The notes under the pieces are model-generated. The model searched no databases. It was not told where the DNA came from and saw only the letters and a list, made by a program, of their open reading frames with translations. Shown one piece after another: positions 53,001-61,966 of a stretch of 64,000 nt of DNA. Both the position numbers and the translations under genes were made by a program. Within the stretch, counting starts at the first letter, position 1. Every line of letters starts with the position of its first letter. The DNA is taken from contig CALGLU010000045.1 in NCBI GenBank assembly GCA_937959275.1, forward strand, positions 1-64,000, read 5' to 3'. This DNA comes from an uncultured Saprospiraceae bacterium. Its GTDB lineage: Bacteria; Bacteroidota; Bacteroidia; Chitinophagales; Saprospiraceae.

Positions 53001-54247
53001 ATCTCTTTAGTTTTGATCCTGACATGATATCAAAAGTGGTGTTTAATATGCTGTCAAATGCACTAAAACATACTCAAGAAGGAAGCGTTAGTATTCATAT
53101 CTCAAAAGTGCTTAAGTCTCCGGTTAAACATAAAGTTTCATATCCATATGAAAGTTTTATCAAAATAAAAATTGAGGATTCAGGACTTGGAATTGCAGAG
53201 ACAGATGTGGCATTGATTTTCGATCGATTTTATCAAGGTAAAGATCAAAGTAAAAAAGGCTATGGGATCGGCTTGTCTCATTGTAAAGATTTAATTGAAG
53301 CCCATAATGGTTGTGTTGATGTCACAAGTAGCATTGGGAAAGGCAGCGTTTTCAATGTATATCTGCCTTATGCTACCTTACCTATAGGATCGACTGAGAC
53401 CAGCATTCCTAACATCAAAAATGGTGTGACCGAATCAACAAGCGAAATGATAGTTGATCCTGTGACGCCCGGCCTAAGCTTAGAAAGTCATTCAAAGACA
53501 ATTTTATTAGTTGAAGACAATGAGGACCTAAGACAATTTTTAAGTAAAGAATTGAGTAGGCAGTATACCGTTCTTGAAGCAATGGACGGCCTTCAAGGTC
53601 TTGAATTAGCAAAAACACACTTCCCTGATTTAATTGTGAGCGATGTGATGATGCCTAAGATGGATGGCATGGAGTTTTGCAAGGAAATAAAAACTGAACT
53701 TAAAACAAGCCACATTCCAGTCATTCTATTAACAGCAAAAGTGGATAAGGAGTCAAAATATAAGGGATTAGAGATTGGAGCTGACGACTATATATCAAAG
53801 CCGTTCGAAATTGATTATTTATTCCTCCGGATTAAGAATTTACTCGGCAATAGAGAACGCTTACAAAAAATGTTTCAAACTAGCCTACATTTTGAGCCTT
53901 CCATAATTGCAGTGAATTCAATTGATGAAGAGTTCTTGGCTACACTTTTGTCTAAAATCGAAAATGGAATTCCAGATGCTAATTTTTCGATTCAAAATTT
54001 AGAACAAGAACTCGGCATGAGTCATTCGAGTTTTTATAATAAAATAAAAAGCTTAACTGGTCAGTCTGCTAAAGAACTGGTGTTTACGATGCGGATGAAA
54101 CGTGCAAAGCAAATTTTGGAGGATACGATTAATATTCGTGTATCTGAGGTTGCTTATATGGTAGGTTTTACTGATCCCAAGTATTTCAGTAAACGCTTTA
54201 AGGAACATTTCGGGGATACACCGTCTGGTTTTACAAAGAAGTCATAA
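50078..54247 (+). CDS. Hybrid two-component system regulator (HTCS)
   Basis: A 1389-residue one-piece sensor and regulator. Order: signal or anchor (to about residue 35); a periplasmic sensor of about fourteen Reg_prop repeats (FIWFGTVDGLNRYDG, RIWIGTDDGLSVYD, LWIGTNQGLCKFN) up to about 700; a Y_Y_Y domain to 810; one membrane segment (LALVLYALLAFLAFIFF); HisKA with His877 in FFINVSHDLRTPL; HATPase with FNMLSNALKH near 990; a receiver with Asp near 1188 in IVSDVMMP; and a C-terminal AraC-type DNA-binding domain. HTCS proteins sense oligosaccharides and activate polysaccharide-use genes, here most likely the DUF4832/GH31 genes downstream. Confidence 0.95.
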   Translation: MNSNIYLQLMAITIRLRKCLLFAFLIGFTIHCSAQSRQFQHLTSNEGISQSEVYSFLEDSHGFIWFGTVDGLNRYDGYQVTTFHTDKNNLNSITNNTIRCLAEDELGRIWIGTDDGLSVYDEELEEIHQIHLKSYTDTRLSINAALVDNGKLYIGTSKGLLMLDVEPTDLIEIEESVYNINIPNDRADRDVVACKQSLSGDVWVTTSKNVYQLSYAQENRAPELDLILELEDILPDLRDIEEDGFGNLWVVSHDNGFMRYHPRTEKLKHFTTESVNNDQISNKISCVTIDQLGHLWIGTHDKGLLYLDKDLLNTESPKFQRIKHDPHNDRSLNSNLIYSLYVSKDNLLWIGTIGSGINIYDPNRKPFQYYNLENATLQSLQGTNFVRAVYADLDDNIWIGTHNNGLFILNRGQQDKITKVGFGSEPVFHINDAGKGNSLVCAGSGIHLVKRTNRSLQIVSTKLIGPSFYTTAVEDGIFWVATLYGLKKCRVSNNEIIIEQEITTNTNPSVSLDNCRVLYFSKDTGELFIGTEGGGLTVVHLDDNQNPIHSNVYTKADAADSLSNNYIRSIIKSSSADIWIGTYEGLNKMNINPNTGKASFKSYTKNEGLPNNTIQSIVEDQQKNLWIGTNQGLCKFNPETEVFTLFSVNDGIQSNEFSEHAIFKKSDNEIIIGGINGINLFYPQQIASHENTPNTTLTDFYLFNKRIRAKQKTADSDHTPLRKSISLSDSIMLKPSQNSFGFEFSAMVFNSPEKIRYAYMLDGFDIDWNVTDANNRKANYTNLAYGDYVFKVKATNNDGEWEKTPKHIFVSIQTPFYYTPLALVLYALLAFLAFIFFANYSVLRATTKEKILLDNFHNKRLRELEELRTRFFINVSHDLRTPLTLISSPLDVIQKDSALPPELKGTLNLVQRNVKKLKDMTEQLLDLSKAETGSLVPKLKNVDIVSFVQSEALLFEQAFKNKNIDLLISSDEESYLFSFDPDMISKVVFNMLSNALKHTQEGSVSIHISKVLKSPVKHKVSYPYESFIKIKIEDSGLGIAETDVALIFDRFYQGKDQSKKGYGIGLSHCKDLIEAHNGCVDVTSSIGKGSVFNVYLPYATLPIGSTETSIPNIKNGVTESTSEMIVDPVTPGLSLESHSKTILLVEDNEDLRQFLSKELSRQYTVLEAMDGLQGLELAKTHFPDLIVSDVMMPKMDGMEFCKEIKTELKTSHIPVILLTAKVDKESKYKGLEIGADDYISKPFEIDYLFLRIKNLLGNRERLQKMFQTSLHFEPSIIAVNSIDEEFLATLLSKIENGIPDANFSIQNLEQELGMSHSSFYNKIKSLTGQSAKELVFTMRMKRAKQILEDTINIRVSEVAYMVGFTDPKYFSKRFKEHFGDTPSGFTKKS

Positions 54248-54493
54248 AATTGGTTTACGCTTCCTCATAATTTGGCTAGAAGAGGAATGTTTTTAACTAT
54301 AAAAGACAGATGCTTAGTTCGGTTTTAGAGTCTGATATACCCTTCAGCAATTCGCAAATCCAAGCCTAAGTTCCATATTTGATCTGCTCCAAAAACAATT
54401 ATTCCTCCCTTTTTTGACTAATTCTCCCCTAAGTTGACAAAAATTCACCCACATTCAACCAAAACGTACCCTGTATTGAGTGTCCTTATCGCC

Positions 54494-54501
54494 TATGTTT
54501 G
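54494..54501 (+). promoter_or_regulatory. -7 box upstream of the DUF4832 gene
   Basis: TATGTTTG fits TAnnTTTG and lies 46 bp before the ATG, in the 300-bp gap after the HTCS gene. A TTG occurs upstream but at shorter spacing than usual. This is a plausible site for HTCS-dependent activation. Nothing else in the gap is recognised. Confidence 0.5.
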
Positions 54502-54547
54502 TGTCAGTCAATCTAATCATTGAATAACCCTAAAAAACTAAATTATT

Positions 54548-57412
54548 ATGCGACACATTTTAATTGTTTATTTATGCTTAACTGCTCTTATCGCAAATAC
54601 GCAAACCTTTCAATCATTAACATACAATCCAGATCAAGCTGATCTAGAAGAAAACCCGCTCAAGGGTTTAACACCACTATATAATGAAGATAATGGCTTC
54701 CCGCACAGTATCAGAGGCAGCATCATTAGTCTCGACTCTATCATGGAAGGTATTGACGATTTTAACTGGCATATCTTCGATGACTTTATCGAGGAGCAAG
54801 CCGAACAAGGACGCTTCAGTTATCTACAAGTGAATATTGACATGGGAAAGGCTCATGTTGATTTACCAGAATTTTTACAAAACGATGTCGAACATTTCAA
54901 ATATCAAGGAGGTACAAATCCAGGAGATAATGGCGTGTCTTCACTTGTTGTTAATTATAACAATGAAACCTTGATGCTTGCCTTGGAAAATTTCATACAG
55001 AGATTTGGTGAGCGCTATAACCCTAACCCGCGTGTGTTTTTGGTACACTATGGACTATATGGCATATTTGGAGAATGGGATTTAGGCTTTGGTAAAAACT
55101 TTATATCCCAAAATACAAACGGGATGATGGATGCCGAAGACTGGGAAATGAGTCCAGCTAATCAATTGAGGATCACTTCTTCCTACGAAGCCGTTTTTTC
55201 GAATATAAATTTATTGGCACGTTTCCCAGAAAATGTTCCAGAATCTCAATCTGTCGGATACAGTGATGGCTTATACTTTGGAGCATCTATTTCTGACGAT
55301 CCAAGTCACTTCTGGTTTTTTCATCCAAAGCTTATATTAAACAATGCTGATGAAAATTGGAAGAATCACCCCATTGGTGGAGAGGTTGATCCGCACGTAC
55401 AACCAACGCTGTGGGAACAATTTCCGAATGTTGTATTTGGAGACTGCGATCTCGTTGGCAGTCCAGCTCCACCGCAGTCTACAGAAGATATTTTCAATCT
55501 GACACATCCAACGTTTATTTTTCAGGATTGGATGTTTAATGGGTTTAGTGAAGCCGACAAACCAGAAATTTGGGCCAACGGCATTAAAGCGACTAAAATG
55601 ATGGGCTACACATTCCATGTAAATGAATATAGGTTGTCAGCTGAAGATGGAAAACCAGCCGTAGAAGTCAATATTCAAAATAAGGGTATCGCTCCCATGT
55701 ATGCGAATTGGGATGTCGAGTTTGCGTACATAAATGCAAATGGGAATGTTGAATCTTTAGGCACAGCCAGCGATTGGAATTTGAAAGTGATACAACCTGA
55801 TGTTGAAGATAATTACAGATCATTTATTTCTGATGTCGCTGTCCCAGATGGTACTCACACATTTTTATTGAGAATCATAAATCCATTAGAAGATATTATT
55901 CAAGATCCTACAAAAGCGAAACCAGTTAGATTTGCCAATTCGACGCAAGATGAAGATGAGCTGGGTTGGTTGACTTTAGGCCAAGCTTCAATTACTGGAG
56001 GTGACTTAGGGACAATACCCATTAAAGTCAGTAATATGTTTGTAATACCTTCCTCGGCTGTGTTGGGCTTGCAAGATCAGATTCAATTAACTGCTCAAGT
56101 CTTTTCTGGAATTGCGACAAATCGTGAAGTCACGTGGTCTTCTAATCGTCCAAAAACTGCCTCAGTTGATGAAAATGGTTTAGTCAGCACATACAATCTA
56201 AGTGGAGAGGTTGAGATTTCTGCTTATACACAAGATGGTGGTATTCTTAGTGTAGCTACCATTTCTGTTGAACCCTTTTGGTCTTTACCGACACTTGTCG
56301 AAGCTGAGGGCTATACGGATGCTTTTAATGTCGGCTTAGTGGATGCTGAGGGAGGACAAGCTTTGGGATTCCTATCATCAGATTCTTGGATGGATTATAC
56401 CGTTAAGGTTGAAAACCAGGCCAGTTATGTAATGGATTTTAGAGCCTCTGCGCCGTTTGGATTATTTGGGAATGCAACATTGGATATTATGAAAGATGGT
56501 AATGTACTAGAGTCCATATCCTTTTCTCCATCAACCCCAATTCCTTTAAATGATAATTGTGAAAATAATGATAATGCAGCATATAATGTGTACGGAACAT
56601 ACAGAAGTGAAGCTGTTACACTTCCTGCTGGGACCTATGTGATAAGATTGGATGTGGATCAAAGTGCCTTTAATTTAAATTGGATCGATTTTAAACTGGA
56701 TCCGTGTGAAAATTTTGATCCTACATTAGAAGGTACAGCTTGTGATGATGGAGACGCCAATACCGAAGTTGATACCTATGTGCAATGTGAATGTATTGGA
56801 ATTCCTATAGATACATTTACAATCTTGCCAGAGCCTGGCCAGTCGCCTGCCACAGTGAGAATTGAAGCAGAAAACTATTATAGAGGATTTAATGCGCGAA
56901 GAGATATAAAAGCACCAGCTGCTGAGGGCTGCACGAAAGTATTGACCAATATGGATAACAGCTCATGGATGGAGTATCCGGTATATGTCGATCAAGGAGC
57001 CAGTTACATTCTGAATTTAAGAGGCTCAAAAGATTTCGGTGATGGTATTATCGATATCCTAAACGAAGATGGTGATGTTTTAACGACGGTGACACTCAGT
57101 CCCGCAACTGGTGACTTTGATGTGTACGCAGATTATGAATCGACTGCCTTTACCTTAGCTGCTGGATATCATAATATAAGATTGGACATCATAGATAATC
57201 CTTATAATCTAAACTTTATTGAATTTAAAATTGATCCAAACTCTGCATTACCAAAGGATCCGAATCCAATCCACACTATTGCTGGTGGTGATATAGATAT
57301 AGAAACTATAGGATATGGAGTGATTATGAAAAGTCCTGATGGACAATGCTGGAGATATGCTCCCAATAGCGGTGGTGCACTTGTCGGAACAAGTGTAAGC
57401 TGCCCAAATTAA
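54548..57412 (+). CDS. Exported DUF4874/DUF4832-type protein with Ig-like and two CBM6-like domains
   Basis: A 954-residue exported protein. A signal peptide (IVYLCLTALIANTQT) is followed by a TIM-barrel-like DUF4874/DUF4832 region (about 30-490: NPLKGLTPLY, RGSIISLDSIMEG, LVHYGLYGIFGEWDLG), a bacterial Ig-like domain (about 500-575: DQIQLTAQVFSG, VTWSSNRPKTASVDENGLVS), and two carbohydrate-binding modules (VEAEGYTDAFNVG near 585; IEAENYYRGFN near 770). The last 45 residues (GDIDIETIGYGVIMK, CWRYAP, CPN) form a short module shared with the next gene. It likely binds or modifies an exported glycan. Confidence 0.8.
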   Translation: MRHILIVYLCLTALIANTQTFQSLTYNPDQADLEENPLKGLTPLYNEDNGFPHSIRGSIISLDSIMEGIDDFNWHIFDDFIEEQAEQGRFSYLQVNIDMGKAHVDLPEFLQNDVEHFKYQGGTNPGDNGVSSLVVNYNNETLMLALENFIQRFGERYNPNPRVFLVHYGLYGIFGEWDLGFGKNFISQNTNGMMDAEDWEMSPANQLRITSSYEAVFSNINLLARFPENVPESQSVGYSDGLYFGASISDDPSHFWFFHPKLILNNADENWKNHPIGGEVDPHVQPTLWEQFPNVVFGDCDLVGSPAPPQSTEDIFNLTHPTFIFQDWMFNGFSEADKPEIWANGIKATKMMGYTFHVNEYRLSAEDGKPAVEVNIQNKGIAPMYANWDVEFAYINANGNVESLGTASDWNLKVIQPDVEDNYRSFISDVAVPDGTHTFLLRIINPLEDIIQDPTKAKPVRFANSTQDEDELGWLTLGQASITGGDLGTIPIKVSNMFVIPSSAVLGLQDQIQLTAQVFSGIATNREVTWSSNRPKTASVDENGLVSTYNLSGEVEISAYTQDGGILSVATISVEPFWSLPTLVEAEGYTDAFNVGLVDAEGGQALGFLSSDSWMDYTVKVENQASYVMDFRASAPFGLFGNATLDIMKDGNVLESISFSPSTPIPLNDNCENNDNAAYNVYGTYRSEAVTLPAGTYVIRLDVDQSAFNLNWIDFKLDPCENFDPTLEGTACDDGDANTEVDTYVQCECIGIPIDTFTILPEPGQSPATVRIEAENYYRGFNARRDIKAPAAEGCTKVLTNMDNSSWMEYPVYVDQGASYILNLRGSKDFGDGIIDILNEDGDVLTTVTLSPATGDFDVYADYESTAFTLAAGYHNIRLDIIDNPYNLNFIEFKIDPNSALPKDPNPIHTIAGGDIDIETIGYGVIMKSPDGQCWRYAPNSGGALVGTSVSCPN

Positions 57413-57440
57413 TTATTATAACTCTTTAAATAAACTAATT

Positions 57441-57872
57441 ATGAAACAGTATATAAGCATCGTTTTTCTCTTTTGTTTATTCAATATAAATATGTCTGCT
57501 AATGACACTGTTAAGCCATGTTTCTTATTAATGGATGGATTCATTAAAAACCAATTAAATTCCTTGATTTTTGAAACTGCTATTGATACATCGTTTAAAT
57601 CATACGTCAATGCATCTGATAAAAAAAATAAATCAGTGGAGCCAAAAATAAACAGTGATATAAGTAAGACTCTAAGTGCTGATTCAAAATCTATAAATAG
57701 TGCATTTGTACAAAATGATCCCAAAGCAATGTTTCAAGTTGCCGAAGGTGATATATATATTGAAACTGTAGGCTATGGTTTGATTATGAAAAATTCAGCT
57801 GGCGAATGCTTAAGATTTAAACCAGATAATAATGGTGTTCTCAATAGCTCAAGTATAGTCTGTCCAAATTAA
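57441..57872 (+). CDS. Small secreted protein with shared C-terminal module
   Basis: A 143-residue protein with a signal peptide (YISIVFLFCLFNINMSA). Its middle is Lys/Ser-rich and unstructured-looking. The last 45 residues (GDIYIETVGYGLIMK, ECLRFKPDNNGVL, SIVCPN) align end to end with the C-terminal module of the preceding 954-residue protein. The rest of the two proteins is unrelated. It starts 28 bp after that gene and is probably cotranscribed with it. I do not know its role. Confidence 0.75.
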   Translation: MKQYISIVFLFCLFNINMSANDTVKPCFLLMDGFIKNQLNSLIFETAIDTSFKSYVNASDKKNKSVEPKINSDISKTLSADSKSINSAFVQNDPKAMFQVAEGDIYIETVGYGLIMKNSAGECLRFKPDNNGVLNSSSIVCPN

Positions 57873-57986
57873 GTATCAAAATTAATTTGAATAGTCTGAT
57901 AAAATTTAAAATGCTCGTGTTTCTATTAAAAAATAAAAAATCTCTGTGGCTAAATTTGTTGAAATACGCATTCATTTATTAACACT

Positions 57987-58019
57987 AGAAGCTGTCAGTA
58001 AAGTGGCAGCTTCTTTTTA
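57987..58019 (+). terminator. Terminator between the small protein and GH31
   Basis: GAAGCTG (57988-57994) pairs with CAGCTTC (58007-58013), with most of the intervening bases also able to pair, and TTTTT follows. It probably ends the DUF4832/small-protein transcript. Confidence 0.75.
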
Positions 58020-58075
58020 AATGTAAAGTTTACCTAAGCCTTATTAGATGACTTAACTTACAAAAATTAAAACTC

Positions 58076-59701
58076 ATGCTAAAACTGTTAAGCCTATTAA
58101 TCGTATTCATGCTATGCACAAATAGTGAACTTAGACTTAAAAATGATTTTTATACTCATAAGGAAAAAATAAACATTAATCCCGGAGAAAAATGGTGGGG
58201 TGGGGCAATTAATGACGGGGTAGATATGCCTTTTCAAAATAATTATTCATACGATATGTATGAAAATTTAAAAGGCAATCAAGCTCAACCTTTATTGCTT
58301 TCAAATCAAGGTAGAGTCATCTGGTCCGAACAACCGTTTAAATTCACAATAACACCGAATGAAATCTTAATCGAGTCGATAGAAAAAGTGACTATTACTG
58401 ATGAAAATCAAAATCTCCGAGATGCTTTTTTATTCGCTTCTAAAAAGTATTTTCCGGCAGATGGCAATATGCCCGATCAGTTATTGTTTGAGCAGCCACA
58501 GTATAACACTTGGATCGAATTAATGTATGATCAGAATCAAAAGGATATTCTAAGCTATGCCCACGACATTATTGATAATGGGTTTCCACCTGGGGTGTTA
58601 ATGATTGATGATAATTGGCAACAAGGATATGGTAACTGGAAATTTCATCCAGATCGATTTCCTTCTCCGAAAAAAATGATTGACGAATTGCACGAGTTGG
58701 GTTTTAAGGTCATGATGTGGGTATGTCCATTTGTTAGTCCTGATACAGAGGTGTTTAGAGCTGGAGCAAAGGACAATATGTTTTTGACCTATCCTGATGA
58801 TCACCGCACGGCAGGTTCTCCTTCTTCTTATTTTAATACTGTTGCATTAGTCGGTTGGTGGAACGGATATAGTGCCTTATTAGATCTATCCAATCCAAAA
58901 GCCTCTAATTGGTTTAAGGACGAATTGCAATATTTAGTTGATGAATATAAAGTGGATGGCTTTAAATTAGATGCAGGTGATGCGGATTTGTATCCTTCAT
59001 GGTTAAATAGTTTTGAGCAAGCTATGACACCAAATGATCACACAGCCTTATTCGCTGAAATCGGACTTGACTTTCCATTAAATGAATATCGCGCAACGTG
59101 GAAAATGGCAGGCAAGCCGCTTGTTCAAAGATTGCGTGATAAAAGTCATAACTGGGATGATCTTCAAACATTGATTCCAAATATTACAGTACAAGGTCTG
59201 ATGGGCTATGCATTTACTTGCCCAGATATGATTGGCGCCGGTGAGTTCAATTCATTTTTAAACAGTGCGACTATTGATCAAGAATTAATTGTTCGATCTG
59301 CTCAAGTCCATGCTTTGATGCCAATGATGCAGTTTTCAGTTGCACCTTGGCGAATATTAGATGATGAGCATTTGAGTGCAGTAAAAAACGCAATTGAATT
59401 ACGCAAACAGTTTACACCGACAATCCTGGAATTAGGAAAAAATGCTGCTCAGAATGGAGAGCCAATTGTTCGCACGATGGAATACGTGTATCCGAATGCC
59501 GGTTACGAAAACATCAAGGATCAGTTTTTTTTAGGAGATGATATTTTGGTGGCACCAATATTACATAATAATCAACATGAACGAATCGTCATACTTCCAG
59601 ATGGACAATGGACTGGACATAACGGACGGCTGTATCAAGGTAACAGTGCGATTAAAATCAAAGTGGATTTACAAACTATTCCTTATTTTCAAAGGACATA
59701 A
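58076..59701 (+). CDS. Glycoside hydrolase family 31 protein
   Basis: A 541-residue enzyme with a short hydrophobic leader (LLSLLIVFMLCTN). GVLMIDDNWQQGYGNWKFHPDRFPSP and LGFKVMMWVCPFVSP are GH31 barrel strands. The nucleophile Asp is in VDGFKLDAGDADLY. The acid/base residue is probably the Glu or Asp in LFAEIGLDFPLNEYR. The C-terminus has the usual beta domain (LGDDILVAPILHN). Activity could be alpha-glucosidase, alpha-galactosidase or alpha-xylosidase; it resembles the myogenesis-regulating glycosidase group. Placed after the HTCS and DUF4832 genes. Confidence 0.9.
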   Translation: MLKLLSLLIVFMLCTNSELRLKNDFYTHKEKININPGEKWWGGAINDGVDMPFQNNYSYDMYENLKGNQAQPLLLSNQGRVIWSEQPFKFTITPNEILIESIEKVTITDENQNLRDAFLFASKKYFPADGNMPDQLLFEQPQYNTWIELMYDQNQKDILSYAHDIIDNGFPPGVLMIDDNWQQGYGNWKFHPDRFPSPKKMIDELHELGFKVMMWVCPFVSPDTEVFRAGAKDNMFLTYPDDHRTAGSPSSYFNTVALVGWWNGYSALLDLSNPKASNWFKDELQYLVDEYKVDGFKLDAGDADLYPSWLNSFEQAMTPNDHTALFAEIGLDFPLNEYRATWKMAGKPLVQRLRDKSHNWDDLQTLIPNITVQGLMGYAFTCPDMIGAGEFNSFLNSATIDQELIVRSAQVHALMPMMQFSVAPWRILDDEHLSAVKNAIELRKQFTPTILELGKNAAQNGEPIVRTMEYVYPNAGYENIKDQFFLGDDILVAPILHNNQHERIVILPDGQWTGHNGRLYQGNSAIKIKVDLQTIPYFQRT

Positions 59702-59905
59702 TGTAATAAATACACATAGCACTATACATGCTAAATCTACTATTATCATTTAAAACCTTAATTTTAGACAGTAATAATTCTATGAATTGAATACGTGTTG
59801 TAAAAGCATCTACTTAATGAAGCTATTATGCGACATATTTGCTCTCTGGAATTTCAGTTAATATATCCATTCTCAACATAACATCATGACAAAAAGGCGA
59901 GATTC

Positions 59906-61741
59906 ATGACATCAAAAATGACCCGCCGCGATTTTCTTAACGGCACCCAAGTAGCGATTGGCGCTTCTCTGCTATATCCAACACTCAGTGCCTGCGCAGC
60001 TAAAGAAATGAATTTCACCTTAGCTGAGGATTATTATCCGCCAATTAAAACAGGGATGCGCGGGAATCATGATGGATCGTGGGAGACTATGCATGCTCAG
60101 ATAATGGGCAAGACATGGAGGAGTCCATCTAAAACAGAAGAATTCGATTTAGTAGTTGTCGGTGCGGGCATCAGCGGATTAGCTGCAGCCTATTTCTATA
60201 GACAAGAACATCCAGATGCCAAGATTTTGATTCTAGATAATCATGATGATTTTGGCGGGCATGCTAAGCGCAATGAGTTTGATCATCATGGAGATACGCG
60301 CATAGGTTATGGAGGCACCGAAGCGATTGATACGCCTTCGCATTATACGAATGAAGCCAAGCAGTTATTTGAAGATATTGGTATTGAAACAAAACGCTTT
60401 TATAAGTATTACGATCAAGATTTGTATAAGTCTCTAGGTCTTTCAAAAGCAATTGTCTTTGACAAAGAAACCTATGGCGAAGAGACATTGGTAAGAGGCT
60501 ATGGTAAAAAATCATGGGCAGATTTTGCAGCCGAATCACCAATGAGCGATGAAGCGAAAGCAGATTTTATTCGGGTTCACACGAGTAAAGAGGATTATTT
60601 GCCAGGCCTGTCTATGGAAAAGAAGATTGAAATTCTTAGCAAGACCAGCTATGAAGATTTTCTTCGAGAGTATTGCCAAGTGCACGAAGAAGTGATTGGG
60701 ATCTATAAGCGATGGGGAATGAGTTTTTGGACAGTAGGCATTGATGAGGTGCCGACGACAGCAATCCAATCCTATGATGGGGGTATGCCTGGCGTAGAGC
60801 ATACCTTGGTGCGTACCGGCAATCGCAATGATGAGCCCTATATTTTTCATTTTCCTGATGGCAACGCTTCAGTTGCGCGCTTATTAGTGAGAGCTATGAT
60901 CCCAGATGCGATGCCAGGTACCACAATGGAGGATGTCGTGACGACCAAGGCCGTGTATAGTGCTTTAGACAGAAAGGAGCAGGCTATCAATATCAGATTA
61001 AATAGTACAGTCGTTGATGTAAAGAATAGAGAAAGCGGTGACAAAGTAGATGTTGTCTATGTCCGTGACGGAAAGACACATAAAGCGACAGGCAGTAAAT
61101 GCATTATGGCTTGCTACAATATGGCGATACCCTATCTGTGTCCACAATTACCTGAATCACAAAAGCAGGCCTTAGGCAAAGGGATTAAAGCCCCACTTGT
61201 ATACACTAAAGTCATGGTGCCCAATTGGAAGCCGTTTGTTGAGTTAGGAATAGACTTCGTTTACTATACAGGCGGATTTTACAAACAAGTAGAATTAGCC
61301 TATCCAGTTTCTATTGGAGACTATAAAGGTGCTACTAAGCCAGAAGACCCCATGATACTACAAATGTGTCATGTACCTTGGGTGTCGGATGTCCAAGGCC
61401 CCGAGCAGTGGCGCGCCGGAAGACACAAAGTCTTGACAACACCCTATGCGACATTTGAGGCTCAAGCAAAAGACCAGCTCAATCAAGCCTTGTCAAGCAC
61501 GGGCTTCAATGCCGATACAGACATTAGTGCGATCACTGTCAATCGGTGGCCGCATGGCTATTCCTATAATCCCGAATTACTATGGGAAGAATCATACGAT
61601 ACAGAAGAAGACAAACCTTGGGTGATTGGGCGCAAGCCTTTTGGGAATATCCATATTGCGAATTCGGATGCTGGTGCTAGAGCGGATACGAATGCAGCAA
61701 TTACGCAGGCGTATCGAGCTGTATCAGAAATTATATCATAA
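59906..61741 (+). CDS. Tat-exported FAD-dependent oxidoreductase, spermidine-dehydrogenase-like
   Basis: A 611-residue flavoprotein. A twin-Arg leader (MTRRDFLNGTQVAIGASLLYP) directs Tat export. The FAD motif is VVVGAGISGLAAAYFYR, followed by GGHAKRNEFDHHGDTRIGYGG, typical of the group containing spermidine dehydrogenase. MPGVEHTLVRTGNRNDEPYIFHFPDG fits the same family. The C-terminus (IGRKPFGNIHIANSDAGARADTNAAITQAY) completes the FAD fold. The substrate may be a polyamine or other amine. A start at ATG 59918 is also possible. Confidence 0.85.
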   Translation: MTSKMTRRDFLNGTQVAIGASLLYPTLSACAAKEMNFTLAEDYYPPIKTGMRGNHDGSWETMHAQIMGKTWRSPSKTEEFDLVVVGAGISGLAAAYFYRQEHPDAKILILDNHDDFGGHAKRNEFDHHGDTRIGYGGTEAIDTPSHYTNEAKQLFEDIGIETKRFYKYYDQDLYKSLGLSKAIVFDKETYGEETLVRGYGKKSWADFAAESPMSDEAKADFIRVHTSKEDYLPGLSMEKKIEILSKTSYEDFLREYCQVHEEVIGIYKRWGMSFWTVGIDEVPTTAIQSYDGGMPGVEHTLVRTGNRNDEPYIFHFPDGNASVARLLVRAMIPDAMPGTTMEDVVTTKAVYSALDRKEQAINIRLNSTVVDVKNRESGDKVDVVYVRDGKTHKATGSKCIMACYNMAIPYLCPQLPESQKQALGKGIKAPLVYTKVMVPNWKPFVELGIDFVYYTGGFYKQVELAYPVSIGDYKGATKPEDPMILQMCHVPWVSDVQGPEQWRAGRHKVLTTPYATFEAQAKDQLNQALSSTGFNADTDISAITVNRWPHGYSYNPELLWEESYDTEEDKPWVIGRKPFGNIHIANSDAGARADTNAAITQAYRAVSEIIS

Positions 61742-61892
61742 AGTCCACAGATCGTTTGATGACTAGGAAGCTAAGAATATTAAATCAATCTACAGAGGAC
61801 ATCATGTTCAACGAGATTTGCATTGATTCACAGAATTAAAAGACACTTTCTCCCAACTGCCATGTTTTTCAACAACAATCATAAAAATTACA

Positions 61893-61900
61893 TACCTTTG
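61893..61900 (+). promoter_or_regulatory. -7 box of rpsA
   Basis: TACCTTTG, a match to TAnnTTTG, lies 66 bp before the ATG of rpsA. No good -33 TTTG is present; the region carries TTTTTC instead. The leader of about 60 bases could hold ribosomal autoregulation, though I see no clear structure. Confidence 0.6.
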
Positions 61901-61966
61901 CGCGCTCAATTAATTTTTTAACCCCTCTTGGCACACAGGCTGCCAGGATACAAATTTAAGTTCACT

